Below are positions 1-6,962 of a DNA stretch of 13,156 nt, piece by piece. Position 1 is the stretch's first letter. The number at the start of each line of letters is the position of its first letter. The notes beneath the pieces were generated by a model. The model was not told the DNA's origin, did no database searches, and saw only the letters and a list, made by a program, of their open reading frames with translations. Both the position numbers and the translations under genes were made by a program. The DNA comes from JBBRUG01 sp038247995 (GTDB lineage Bacteria; Chloroflexota; Chloroflexia; Chloroflexales; Chloroflexaceae): contig JBBRUG010000159.1 in assembly GCA_038247995.1 (NCBI GenBank), forward strand, positions 1-13,156, written 5' to 3'.

Positions 1-1278
1 CGGGGGTTCGGGCGCCGGCTGCGGGGCGGCCAGCGGGCAACCATTGTAAGTTTGCGCGAGTTGCAGAGCGCGCAAGACGTTCAGGCGCCCCCAGCCGTAC
101 TCGGGATCTTTGCCGGGCGCGCCTTTGTCATCGGCACTGGCCGTCAGCACACACCCAACATCGTAGTAGCCCAACTCCGGGCGTAAGCTCAGCACCAACC
201 CCGCCGCGCCGGCCACATAAGGGCTGGAGAACGATGTGCCGTTCGGTGGGCCGTAGCTGCCGCCGGGCAGGGTAGACCACAGACCAACCCCAGGTGCCGA
301 GATATCGACATAGTCGCCGGTGTTGGAGAAGCCGGTGATCACGTCGCTATTGCCGGTCGCACCGACAGCGAGCACGTCTGGGTAGGCCGCCGGATAGTTC
401 GGTTCATTGCCATCCTGCCGCTCGTTGCCGCTGGCGGCGATCACAACAATGCCACGCGCCAGAGCGTAGTTTACGGCTTCACCCAGGGTCTGGCTCTCGC
501 CGCTACCACCCAGGCTCAGGTTGATCACGCGCGCGCCGTTATCGACGGCCCAGCGGATCCCGGCGGCTACCGTCGCGTCACTGCCGCCGCCATTGCGGTT
601 GAGCGATTTGATCGGCATAATCCGGCAACCCCAGCACATCCCGGCAATGCCGACACCATTATCGGTGTTCGCGGCGATCAGGCCGGCGACGGCGGTACCA
701 TGGCCATTGTCGTCGTTGGCATCGCCATTGTTGGCGAAGGCGTTGAAGCCAGGCACTGTTTTTCCAGACAGATCGGCGTGGCCGCTATCGACACCAGTAT
801 CGACCACGGCAATCACAATTGATGTGCCGGTGGTGATATCCCAGGCCTCAGGCGCTTGCACATTGCGCAGGCCCCACTGCTGTTCCAGCACCGGATCGTT
901 GGGCATCCGGCTGGCCGTGCGGCGCAGGTTCGGTTCCGCATACCGCACAGCCGCAGCTAGTTGAAGGTGCGCGGCAGCGGTTTGCAGGTCGGTTCCAGCC
1001 CGCACGCGCACTAGGTAAGTGTCGCTGCCGACGCCAAGCGGTTCAAACGCGTAAGCGCCGAAGCGCTGCAGGCTCCGGTTGAGGCCGGCATGGCCGACCG
1101 TAGGGCCACTGACGGCCAATCCGCCGCCATGCAGCGCCAGGTGATAACCAGGCCGCAGGCCAACCAGCAGTTCACCGGCGATCGCATCGCCCGCGCTGCG
1201 CGCGGCAACCGGCGCCGGAGCCGGCAAAAACATCAAAGCGACAAGCAACACGAGCAGGAAGTTGGTGAAACGGCTCAT
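1..1278 (-). CDS. Secreted subtilisin-like serine protease (S8 family), 3' end outside window
   Basis: Extracellular endopeptidase of the subtilase family. Translating the minus strand gives 426 codons that stay open to the window edge, so the C-terminus is missing. Residues 1-26 look like a signal peptide (hydrophobic core FLLVLLVALMFLPA, then Ala-rich). Residues 30-125 resemble an inhibitor I9-type propeptide. The catalytic domain follows with the full triad: Asp160 in VVDTGVD, His193 in DDNGHGTAVAG and Ser349 in NGTSFSSPYVAG; the oxyanion Asn is N285 in AASGN. Cys215/Cys218 (MCWGC) could form a disulfide. The visible end is Pro-rich (APQPAPEPP), perhaps a linker to a further domain. A second in-frame ATG lies three codons upstream (1287). 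GGAGAG precedes both, about 4 nt from the upstream ATG and about 10 nt from this one, so the start is uncertain by three residues. The gene is divergent from the next one, with its own promoter-like site. Confidence 0.93.
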   Translation of the reverse strand, partial: MSRFTNFLLVLLVALMFLPAPAPVAARSAGDAIAGELLVGLRPGYHLALHGGGLAVSGPTVGHAGLNRSLQRFGAYAFEPLGVGSDTYLVRVRAGTDLQTAAAHLQLAAAVRYAEPNLRRTASRMPNDPVLEQQWGLRNVQAPEAWDITTGTSIVIAVVDTGVDSGHADLSGKTVPGFNAFANNGDANDDNGHGTAVAGLIAANTDNGVGIAGMCWGCRIMPIKSLNRNGGGSDATVAAGIRWAVDNGARVINLSLGGSGESQTLGEAVNYALARGIVVIAASGNERQDGNEPNYPAAYPDVLAVGATGNSDVITGFSNTGDYVDISAPGVGLWSTLPGGSYGPPNGTSFSSPYVAGAAGLVLSLRPELGYYDVGCVLTASADDKGAPGKDPEYGWGRLNVLRALQLAQTYNGCPLAAPQPAPEPP

Positions 1279-1334
1279 CGGGGGCATTCCTCTCCAGAGG
1301 GAGTTCCAATGGGTCACGATCGACCCGCGCCGCT

Positions 1335-1364
1335 ATTATAGCAGCGCCCTGCTACCCGCCACAA
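1335..1364 (-). promoter_or_regulatory. Putative sigma-70 promoter for the subtilase gene
   Basis: On the minus strand, TTGTGG (1364-1359), an 18-nt spacer and a perfect TATAAT (1340-1335) lie about 57 bases upstream of the protease start. The -10 box is consensus; the -35 box matches only TTG. Position in a divergent gap supports the call. Confidence 0.5.
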
Positions 1365-1385
1365 TGCGAAGCGGCGCCGCCGCCT

Positions 1386-1414
1386 TTGCGTAGCACGCCA
1401 GAGGGCTGTATAAT
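1386..1414 (+). promoter_or_regulatory. Putative sigma-70 promoter for the UPF0104-like membrane gene
   Basis: TTGCGT (1386-1391), a 17-nt spacer and a perfect TATAAT (1409-1414), 35 bases before the ATG at 1450. It is the opposite-facing partner of the protease promoter in the same 171-bp gap, so the two genes could share regulation, but no operator repeat was recognised between them. Confidence 0.55.
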
Positions 1415-1449
1415 CGCAGTGAATGACGTTGGACGCTTAGCATAGACAT

Positions 1450-2448
1450 ATGGCGCTAAAGACACTCCAGGGCAAGCTGCTCGCCTCCGTACTCCTCGGT
1501 CTGATCGTCGTCATTGGCATCGGTCTCTTCAGTGACCTGCGCGCTGTCGGGCGCGATTTCGGCGCCTTCCAATGGGGCTTGCTGCCCATCATCCTCGGTT
1601 GCACGATCATCAACTACTTCTTGCGCTGGCTCAAGTGGGATTACTACCTGCGCCAACTCCAGATCGGCGCTGGCGTGAGTCGCGGCGATAGCGGGCTTAT
1701 CTTCACCAGTGGCCTGGTGATGTCGGTGACACCCGGTAAACTCGGCGAAGTGTTTAAATCGTATTTGCTGCGCCGCATCAATCAGACGCCGGTCACCCGT
1801 TCGGCGCCGGTTGTGCTCGCCGAGCGCCTGACCGACGGCTTGGCGATGTTGCTGCTGATGGCACTCGGCTTAACGCTCTACCCGCCGGCTCGCCCGGCCT
1901 TTATCTTGCTAGTGATTCTGAGTGTGGCCGGTATTTTGGTCGTGCAGCATCGCCCGTTGGCGTTGGCGATCATCGCCGGGATTGCACGGTTGCCCCTGGG
2001 CGACCGGATTGCGCCGCGCCTCAACACAATCTATGCCAGCCTGAATCAGTTGCTCGACTGGCGCATTCTGACTGTCTCAACCCTGATCAGCATCGTCTCG
2101 TGGGGTTTTGAGTGTGTGGCCTTCTATTATGTATTGGTGGGGCTGGGCCAGGTAGGCACCGCGCTGTTACTGCTCCAGGCTACATTCATTTTTGCCGCCA
2201 GCACGCTCTTCGGCCTGGTTTCCTTCTTACCGGGTGGCCTTGGCGTAAGTGAGGTGACCAGCGTTGGGTTGCTCGTGGCGCTGGTGGGGATGACTGTCAG
2301 CGCCGCAACCAGCGCCACAATTGTGATTCGCTTCGCGACCCTCTGGTTCGGTGTTGTGCTTGGGGTGATCGCCCTACTCTGGTTTGGGCGGAGGTATCCT
2401 ACCCAGGAGTCAGAGGTCAGGATTCAGGAATCAGGCGAGCAAGCATAA
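1450..2448 (+). CDS. UPF0104 / lysylphosphatidylglycerol synthase TM-region-like membrane protein
   Basis: A 332-aa polytopic inner-membrane protein with about seven to eight hydrophobic segments. Family motifs visible in order are NYFLRWLKWDYYLRQL (about 56-71), SVTPGKLGEVFKSYLLRR (about 92-109), LAERLTDG (about 119-126), SFLPGGLGVSE (about 258-268) and RFATLWFG (about 294-301). These match the YbhN/AglD-like flippase-fold family (PF03706); members without the soluble synthase domain are thought to act in lipid or glycolipid handling, but the substrate here is unknown. The last ~17 residues (from YPTQESEV onward) are encoded by a heptad repeat array that has run into the gene's end, so the natural C-terminus was probably FGRR or close to it. 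The Shine-Dalgarno sequence before the ATG is weak. Confidence 0.85.
   Translation: MALKTLQGKLLASVLLGLIVVIGIGLFSDLRAVGRDFGAFQWGLLPIILGCTIINYFLRWLKWDYYLRQLQIGAGVSRGDSGLIFTSGLVMSVTPGKLGEVFKSYLLRRINQTPVTRSAPVVLAERLTDGLAMLLLMALGLTLYPPARPAFILLVILSVAGILVVQHRPLALAIIAGIARLPLGDRIAPRLNTIYASLNQLLDWRILTVSTLISIVSWGFECVAFYYVLVGLGQVGTALLLLQATFIFAASTLFGLVSFLPGGLGVSEVTSVGLLVALVGMTVSAATSATIVIRFATLWFGVVLGVIALLWFGRRYPTQESEVRIQESGEQA
2404..2435 (+). repeat. Heptad array (CAGGAGT-type) inside the 3' end of the membrane gene
   Basis: Units in strict 7-bp phase: CAGGAGT, CAGAGGT, CAGGATT, CAGGAAT, CAGG. The array is read as coding sequence before the TAA at 2446. It forms one arm of an inverted repeat with 2480-2497 (17 of 18 bases pair). 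Confidence 0.8.
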
Positions 2449-2462
2449 GCGCCTCCACCCCA

Positions 2463-2497
2463 ACTCATGAACTCCGGCTCCTGACTCCTGAATCCTG
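2463..2497 (-). repeat. Heptad array in opposite orientation, upstream of the HIT gene
   Basis: Read on the minus strand: CAGGATT, CAGGAGT, CAGGAGC, CGGAGTT, CATGAGT. With the array at 2418-2435 it makes an 18-bp stem (one mismatch) around a 44-nt loop that holds the stop codon of the preceding gene. No T-run follows, so an intrinsic terminator is not supported. Confidence 0.75.
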
Positions 2498-2520
2498 TCT
2501 TCTAGAATGAAGGATGTTCC

Positions 2521-2943
2521 ATGGCTTCCATCTTCACCCGGATCGTCGCCGGCGAGATCCCAGCGGCAACCGTGTTCGAGGACGAGCACACGCTGGCTTT
2601 CCTCGACATCAACCCCGCCAGTCGTGGCCATACGCTGGTGATCATCAAAGATGAGCGCCCCAGTCTGCTCGATCTTACGCCGGAACAGGCGGCTGCCGTG
2701 ATGCGAACCACCCAACGGGTCGCCCAGGCGCTTGTGGTAACACTTCAGCCCGAAGGCTTCAACATTGTGCAAAATAATGGCGCAGTGGCCGGGCAAACGG
2801 TGATGCATTATCATGTCCATATTATTCCACGCTGGTCGGGTGATCATGTGCTGACCCATTGGCAGCCGGGGAATGCCCAACCCGCCGAACTGCACGCACT
2901 CGCCGCAACAATCGCTGCTGCTATGGTGAAGGGGGAGGCATGA
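2521..2943 (+). CDS. HIT family protein (histidine triad nucleotide hydrolase/transferase)
   Basis: A 140-aa cytoplasmic protein of the HIT superfamily, which hydrolyses nucleotidyl phosphoramidates or related nucleotides. The N-terminus reads SIFTRIVAGEIPAATVFED, then LAFLDINPASRGHTLVI, the usual Hint-branch order. The triad is H96-x-H98-x-H100 in MHYHVHIIPRW; H98 would be the nucleophile. The metal-binding Cys pair found at the N-terminus of many HIT proteins (CIFC) is replaced by SIFT, so this member lacks that zinc site. AAGGATG lies just before the ATG. Its TGA overlaps the ATG of the next gene (ATGA), implying translational coupling. The exact substrate cannot be read from sequence. Confidence 0.93.
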   Translation: MASIFTRIVAGEIPAATVFEDEHTLAFLDINPASRGHTLVIIKDERPSLLDLTPEQAAAVMRTTQRVAQALVVTLQPEGFNIVQNNGAVAGQTVMHYHVHIIPRWSGDHVLTHWQPGNAQPAELHALAATIAAAMVKGEA

Positions 2944-3974
2944 GCGACGGAAGGCCGTCTGATCCAGGGGTGAACGATCCGCAACTGAACCGCGCCCAGA
3001 TCCAGGAACGGTTGAATGATCTTGATGCCCGCGTCGGCGCTGCACAGCGCGATCTTTTCGAGCAGCAAAGCAGCGTTGATCGCGCACGCGCCGAGCGCGA
3101 CTCCTTTAAGGCAGCCTATCGCAGGGAACTTGAGCCTGAGCCGACTGTGCGCCCTCCGCTCGCCGATGACGGCGGGCCGACGATTATGCCTGAGCGTGAT
3201 CGCCTGAATCGTGGCGATACCAACAATACCCTAAAAACAATTCTGCTGGTGCTGCTGGGTGTGCTCGCCGCCCTGCTCTTGCTGGGCCTGCTCTGGGTGC
3301 TGGGCGTTTTTCCGCGCCAGATGGCGAGTGTCCCCAGCGAACCGATCTTGCAGAACAGTAACGCCGGTACGCTCGGCGGTGCAAACGCAACCCAGATCGA
3401 TGATCAACCGCCGCTGGGCAATGAACTTGAACCGGCTGTCGCCGGTCGCTTTCAGGCAACCTATGATCGCTTCGGGGTCAATGTCCTCGGTCGGCCGATC
3501 TCAGGTGTGATCAACGAGAACGGCATGGAAGTCCAGTGGTTCGAGCGGGCGCGTCTGGAATATCACCCGAATCTGGCCGGCACGCTCTACGAAGTGCAGT
3601 TTAGCCGCCTCGGCACGTTCTATACCGATGGACGCAGCTTTGCCGAACAACAATTCTTTGCCAGTCGCGACGACCTGCGCTTTTTTGATGTGACCCGCCA
3701 CGCCGTCGGCGGGGCATTTCTCGACTTCTGGAACCGCAATGGCGGTATGGATACCTTTGGTTTCCCGATCAGTGAAGAGTTTGATGAATTGCTGCCCGAC
3801 GGCAATACGTATCGCGTGCAATACTTCGAGCGGGCGCGTCTGGAATATCACCCGAACCTGTCCGGTACGGAACATACCGTGCAGGTTGGGTTGTTGGGTA
3901 CAGCGCTCTACAGCAACGACCCGCGTCGGCCAATGACCGTTCAGCCCATGCCGACGCCGGTGCCGCTGCCATAG
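2940..3974 (+). CDS. Membrane-anchored protein with coiled coil and two Chloroflexi-type 'FERARLEYHP' repeats
   Basis: A 344-aa protein. The start at 2940 is chosen because ATGA overlaps the HIT stop and GGGGGAGG lies just upstream; a longer frame opens at 2859 but lies inside the HIT gene. Residues 17-63 are charged and heptad-like (coiled coil), 99-122 form one strong TM helix (ILLVLLGVLAALLLLGLLWV), and 125-165 are a Ser/Asn/Pro-rich linker. Two repeats follow at about 178-224 and 272-320, each with a GxPIS element and FERARLEYHPN (201-211 and 296-306, exactly 95 residues apart) then VQ-x-LG. This repeat is common in secreted or surface proteins of Chloroflexi; its function is not established. 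Topology is probably N-in, repeats outside. The C-terminus is Pro-rich. A wall-associated or ligand-binding role is inference only. Confidence 0.85.
   Translation: MSDGRPSDPGVNDPQLNRAQIQERLNDLDARVGAAQRDLFEQQSSVDRARAERDSFKAAYRRELEPEPTVRPPLADDGGPTIMPERDRLNRGDTNNTLKTILLVLLGVLAALLLLGLLWVLGVFPRQMASVPSEPILQNSNAGTLGGANATQIDDQPPLGNELEPAVAGRFQATYDRFGVNVLGRPISGVINENGMEVQWFERARLEYHPNLAGTLYEVQFSRLGTFYTDGRSFAEQQFFASRDDLRFFDVTRHAVGGAFLDFWNRNGGMDTFGFPISEEFDELLPDGNTYRVQYFERARLEYHPNLSGTEHTVQVGLLGTALYSNDPRRPMTVQPMPTPVPLP
3540..3856 (+). repeat. Pair of identical 32-bp direct repeats within the surface-protein gene
   Basis: Bases 3540-3571 and 3825-3856 are identical over 32 bases and encode the FERARLEYHPN segment of each protein repeat. 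They are 285 bases apart (95 codons), so they stay in frame. Sequence around them has diverged. Confidence 0.9.
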
Positions 3975-3979
3975 TACAC

Positions 3980-4048
3980 CAGGATACAGGAGTCAGGAGT
4001 CAGGAGGCGGTAGGTCTCGGTTCTCAGGCATTAAGCATCATTTTCAGG
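3980..4048 (+). repeat. Heptad array between surface-protein gene and hypothetical gene
   Basis: Clear units CAGGATA, CAGGAGT, CAGGAGT, CAGGAGG (3980-4007). The same 7-bp phase continues, more loosely, as CGGTAGG, TCTCGGT, TCTCAGG, CATTAAG, CATCATT to 4042, ending close to the ATG at 4053. It occupies almost the whole intergenic gap. Confidence 0.75.
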
Positions 4049-4052
4049 TATC

Positions 4053-4502
4053 ATGCCAGACACCCTCATCTTCATCGGAGTGGCGCAACAGTACGGCTTT
4101 CGCGCTGAGGCGGCGCATGCGGCGCTGAAGCACATCCGCGAGCAGTTGCAGGATCACGCTGTCGGCGCGAGTCGCTTCTATCTCTTTCGGACGGCCGGCG
4201 GTGGTGTGGGCGCGGGAACGACCGAGGCGACACCGACGCGCATGCGCACGTTACTGGCGTTTGTCAGCGCTGATGCGGCTCTGGCCTTCGCCCAGCAGTA
4301 TGGATTGAGCGCCGCGCCGCGTTTACTGACGCTTAGCTTGCCCCAACTGCTGGCTGTGCTTGTCCAGCGCCCAACGATCAAAGCCTTGCTCATTGCGACC
4401 GAGCACGACGGCGTCAGCGCTGATGGGCTCCCTGATGGCGTGCGGATCGAGCGCGCTACCTTGCTCGCCCAACTGGCGACGACGGAGAATTTACTGCTGT
4501 GA
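4053..4502 (+). CDS. Hypothetical protein, 149 aa
   Basis: Not recognised. A soluble alpha/beta-looking protein without signal peptide or TM helix. It begins MPDTLIFIGVAQQYGF; a Gly/Thr-rich loop lies at about residues 48-60 (TAGGGVGAGTTEATP). The middle section (LLAFVSADAALAFAQQYG, then LPQLLAVLVQRPTIKALLIA) is loosely reminiscent of the SseB/YwqJ-type 'value plus column index' fold, but this is a guess from pattern alone. Codon third positions are GC-rich like the neighbours, supporting a real gene. It lies 45 bases upstream of the PRPP synthetase gene in the same direction, so co-transcription is likely. No strong ribosome site is visible; AGG sits about 5 bases before the ATG. Confidence 0.7.
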   Translation: MPDTLIFIGVAQQYGFRAEAAHAALKHIREQLQDHAVGASRFYLFRTAGGGVGAGTTEATPTRMRTLLAFVSADAALAFAQQYGLSAAPRLLTLSLPQLLAVLVQRPTIKALLIATEHDGVSADGLPDGVRIERATLLAQLATTENLLL

Positions 4503-4547
4503 CGATGAAACGGACAACAACAGATTGCACGAGCGAAGGGAGACAGT

Positions 4548-5549
4548 ATGGGCAGTCGCTTTGATGAGATGCGGATCTTCTCGGGGAATGGGAACCCGAA
4601 CCTCGCAAGCGCAATCTGTGATCGCGTCGGCGTACCGCTTGGCGATGCAACGATTGTCAAGTTCAGTAACGAGAATATTTTCGTGCGGCTGAACGAAAGT
4701 GTGCGCGAAAAAGATGTTTTTGTGATCCAGTCGTTCTCAACGCCGGATCTCAGCGATCGGATCATGGAACTGCTGATCTTGCTCGACGCGTGCAAACGCG
4801 CTTCGGCGGGGCGGATCACGGCGGTGCTACCCTACTACGCCTATGGACGCACCGACAAGAAGGATCAGCCGCGGGTGCCGATTACGGCGCGCATGATCGC
4901 CGATATGATCCAGACCGCCGGCGCGCATCAGGTGCTGACGATCGATCTGCATGCCGGCCAGATCCAGGGCTTCTTCAGCATTCCCATGGACGAACTCACG
5001 GCAATGCATCTGCTGGTGCGCTACTTCGCCGAGAAGAACCTCGACAACCCGATTGTTGTATCGCCCGATGTGGGCTTTGCCAAGCGCGCGCGCAACTTCG
5101 CCGAGTCGCTGGGCGTGCCGCTGGCAATCGCCGAGAAACGCCGGGTGCAGCACTTTAATCGTAAAGATCGCCAGCACCTTACCTCGCCTGAAGTGCTCAA
5201 CCTGATCGGCGATGTTACCGACCGCTCCTGTATCGTTGTGGACGACGAGATTGCCACCGGAAGCTCGATCATTGAAGTCGTCGAACTGCTCAAACGCCAG
5301 GGCGCACGCGAGATCTACGCCTGCTGCGTGCATCCCGTCTTCGCCGGCAATGCGGCCGAACGGCTGCGCGCCAGTGGACTGCGCGAACTCGTCACCACCG
5401 ACACCTTGCCCCTGCCGCCGGAAAAACGCTGGCCCGGCCTGACGGTACTGAGTGTCAGCAATTTGCTTGCCGAGGTGATCCAGCGCATTCATAGCGGCGT
5501 CTCCGTAGATACGATCTTCACCCAACGCAATCATCCTGCCTTGGGGTGA
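4548..5549 (+). CDS. prs: Ribose-phosphate pyrophosphokinase (PRPP synthetase)
   Basis: Makes 5-phosphoribosyl-1-pyrophosphate from ribose 5-phosphate and ATP for purine, pyrimidine, His, Trp and NAD synthesis; cytoplasmic, normally hexameric. 333 aa, slightly longer than the ~315 usual for class I. Signatures: FSGNGNPNLA near the N-terminus, RTDKKDQPRVPITARMIADM (from R101), the metal-site His in IDLHAGQIQGFF (H135), the flexible catalytic loop EKRR (K197, R198), and HPVFAGNAAERL near 263-274. The PRPP-binding loop is VVDDEIATGSS (230-240) where typical class I enzymes have VDDxIDTGGT: the third acidic residue is Ala and the Gly-Gly is Ser-Ser. All other conserved parts look intact, so the gene is probably functional. 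GGGAG precedes the ATG. Confidence 0.95.
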   Translation: MGSRFDEMRIFSGNGNPNLASAICDRVGVPLGDATIVKFSNENIFVRLNESVREKDVFVIQSFSTPDLSDRIMELLILLDACKRASAGRITAVLPYYAYGRTDKKDQPRVPITARMIADMIQTAGAHQVLTIDLHAGQIQGFFSIPMDELTAMHLLVRYFAEKNLDNPIVVSPDVGFAKRARNFAESLGVPLAIAEKRRVQHFNRKDRQHLTSPEVLNLIGDVTDRSCIVVDDEIATGSSIIEVVELLKRQGAREIYACCVHPVFAGNAAERLRASGLRELVTTDTLPLPPEKRWPGLTVLSVSNLLAEVIQRIHSGVSVDTIFTQRNHPALG

Positions 5550-5561
5550 TGATGGCCTCGC

Positions 5562-5637
5562 CAATGCTCAATGCTCGGCGTTCGGCCGGCTGGCACACTT
5601 GTTGCAAGCAAGGATAGTTGACTGGAGACTGCTGACT
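5562..5637 (+). repeat. Two short heptad runs downstream of prs
   Basis: Run 1: CAATGCT, CAATGCT, CGGCGTT, CGGCCGG (5562-5589). Run 2: GTTGACT, GGAGACT, GCTGACT (5617-5637), ending close to the ribosome site of the next gene. The two runs differ in unit sequence but share the 7-bp period seen elsewhere in the host part of the window. Confidence 0.65.
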
Positions 5638-5655
5638 AAGCAACAAGGAGGAGCT

Positions 5656-5844
5656 ATGCCTGGGAAATTACCGATCGACCGCGTGCGTGAGCAGGAGCAG
5701 GCGCCGAAGATTATCGAGCGCGAGAAGCAACGCTACGCCGAAAAGCAGGCCAAACTCAACCGCGAAAATAAGCCCGTACCGCAGAAGGAGGAGCAGCAGC
5801 CGCAAGACGAGCCGACGGACAATGACGAGAAGGAGGATGCATAA
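5656..5844 (+). CDS. Small highly charged protein (62 aa), partner of the Vms1-like gene
   Basis: Not recognised as a family. The start at 5656 is set by a near-perfect AAGGAGGAG ribosome site; in-frame sequence upstream belongs to a repeat-containing gap. The protein is almost entirely Lys, Arg, Glu, Gln and Asp: residues 10-38 look like one long amphipathic or single alpha helix (REQEQAPKIIEREKQRYAEK), and 39-62 are acidic and disordered-looking (EEQQPQDEPTDNDEKEDA). No TM segment or signal. Its TAA overlaps the ATG of the following gene (TAATG), and AAGGAGG for that gene lies in its last codons, so the two are translationally coupled. A nucleic-acid- or ribosome-associated role is inference from composition and from the partner gene. 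Confidence 0.7.
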   Translation: MPGKLPIDRVREQEQAPKIIEREKQRYAEKQAKLNRENKPVPQKEEQQPQDEPTDNDEKEDA

Positions 5845-6905
5845 TGTCTGCGGACATTCTCCAACGTCTTGCCGCGCTCGAACCTACCGACAATGTGCTC
5901 GTCCTGAGCGTCTACCTGGATCTGCGCCCGCAGGAGAGCGGCGAGCGACCGGGGCAACGGGCCAGCCTGACGATCCTCAAAGATCGCTTGCGCGAGATCG
6001 AAAAAACGCTCGGCCCGCGCGGCGATGCTTTCGACTCCTTCCACGCTGACGTGGCGCGGATCGACGAGTATCTTAAAGCGGAGGTCGCGCCGGAGACGTA
6101 CGGCCTAGCGATCTTCGCCTCAAGCGGACAGGAACTCTTCGAGGTTGTTGCGGCCGGCGTCGCTTTCGATAGCCATATTGCCGCAGGGACGATGCCCGAT
6201 CTCTTTCAACTTGCCCAACTGCTCGACGATCAGGAGAGTGCCGTTGTGGCCCTCGTGGACACGAGCACGCTCCGGCTCTTCGTCACCCGCTATGGACATC
6301 TCGACGAAGTGGAGGGTACGAACGACCCGAACACGAAGATGTATCGTAAGCGCTCGATGGGCGGCTGGAAGCAGATGCACTATCAGCGCAACATCGACAA
6401 TAATCGAGCCGATTTCGCCCGGCAGGCGGCCGTCGATATCGAAAAACTAGTGAACGAGATTGAGGCGGCACAGCTGGTCATCGCAGGCGACGAGGTAGCG
6501 ATTCCGTTCCTGAAGGATGCACTCTCGACTGAGATGCAGGAGTTGCTGCACGACGACATCGTGCGCATGCATATTCGCACCCCCCGCGACGATGTGCAGA
6601 GCGAAATTGCGCCCTTGCTCGCTAAGCTTGAATCGGCGGAAGATCATGCCATCGCCGACCGACTGATGGAGGCGGTGCGGGCGGATGGGCTTGGCGTTGT
6701 CGGTCTGAAGCACACTCGGCGTGCGCTTGAATACGGCCAAGCTGATGTGTTGTTGCTCGCGCCGGAAACGGCTGTTGAGCTTGAGGATCGCAACGAACTA
6801 ATCCGCATGGCGACGCAAACCAGTGCCAACATCGAAATCGTCGAGGAGCACGCCGGATTTATGGAAATGGGCGGCGTGGGCGCATTGTTGCGCTATCGTT
6901 GGTAA
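5844..6905 (+). CDS. Vms1/baeRF-like protein (bacterial eRF1-type release factor homologue)
   Basis: A 353-aa cytoplasmic protein resembling the bacterial archaeo-eukaryotic release factor (baeRF) / Vms1-like group, related to eRF1 and to Vms1/ANKZF1 peptidyl-tRNA hydrolases. Evidence: VLSVYLDLRP at 19-29; a central region with the signature loop SMGGWKQMHYQRNIDNN (171-187), where such proteins carry GGW-x-Q-x-x-x-QR and a conserved Gln (here Q177) is implicated in peptidyl-tRNA cleavage; and the characteristic end GGVGALLRYRW (343-353), after an eRF1 domain 3-like stretch (ADVLLLAPETAVEL). The known role of close relatives is release of nascent chains from stalled or obstructed ribosomes; activity here is inferred. 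It is the second gene of a coupled pair with the 62-aa charged protein and is followed by a strong terminator. Confidence 0.75.
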   Translation: MSADILQRLAALEPTDNVLVLSVYLDLRPQESGERPGQRASLTILKDRLREIEKTLGPRGDAFDSFHADVARIDEYLKAEVAPETYGLAIFASSGQELFEVVAAGVAFDSHIAAGTMPDLFQLAQLLDDQESAVVALVDTSTLRLFVTRYGHLDEVEGTNDPNTKMYRKRSMGGWKQMHYQRNIDNNRADFARQAAVDIEKLVNEIEAAQLVIAGDEVAIPFLKDALSTEMQELLHDDIVRMHIRTPRDDVQSEIAPLLAKLESAEDHAIADRLMEAVRADGLGVVGLKHTRRALEYGQADVLLLAPETAVELEDRNELIRMATQTSANIEIVEEHAGFMEMGGVGALLRYRW

Positions 6906-6934
6906 GCAAAAGACGGGGGTAAGCAAAAGGCGGG
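6901..6934 (+). repeat. 17-bp tandem duplication covering the stop codon and terminator 5' arm
   Basis: Bases 6901-6917 and 6918-6934 differ at one position (A6913 versus G6930). The first copy contains the TAA of the Vms1-like gene; the second forms part of the terminator stem. Confidence 0.85.
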
Positions 6935-6960
6935 GCGCAGCTTGTTGCGCCCCGCCTTTT
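6925..6960. terminator. Bidirectional rho-independent terminator
   Basis: A perfect 15-bp stem (6925-6939 with 6946-6960) and a 6-nt loop (GCTTGT). The stem is flanked by A4 on the left and T4 on the right, so it can work on both strands. It lies exactly between two convergent genes, ending two bases before the SEC-C gene's stop codon. Confidence 0.92.
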
Positions 6961-6962
6961 GA

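Noticed and set aside
521..964. Plus-strand 147-aa open frame
   Set aside because: It lies opposite the catalytic domain of the subtilase; composition is that of an antisense shadow and no motif is visible.
4178..4819. Minus-strand 213-aa open frame
   Set aside because: It overlaps the 149-aa gene and prs on the other strand; Ser/Arg-rich shadow of GC-rich codons.
4827..5564. Minus-strand 245-aa open frame
   Set aside because: Antisense to the well-supported prs gene, with no recognisable domain.
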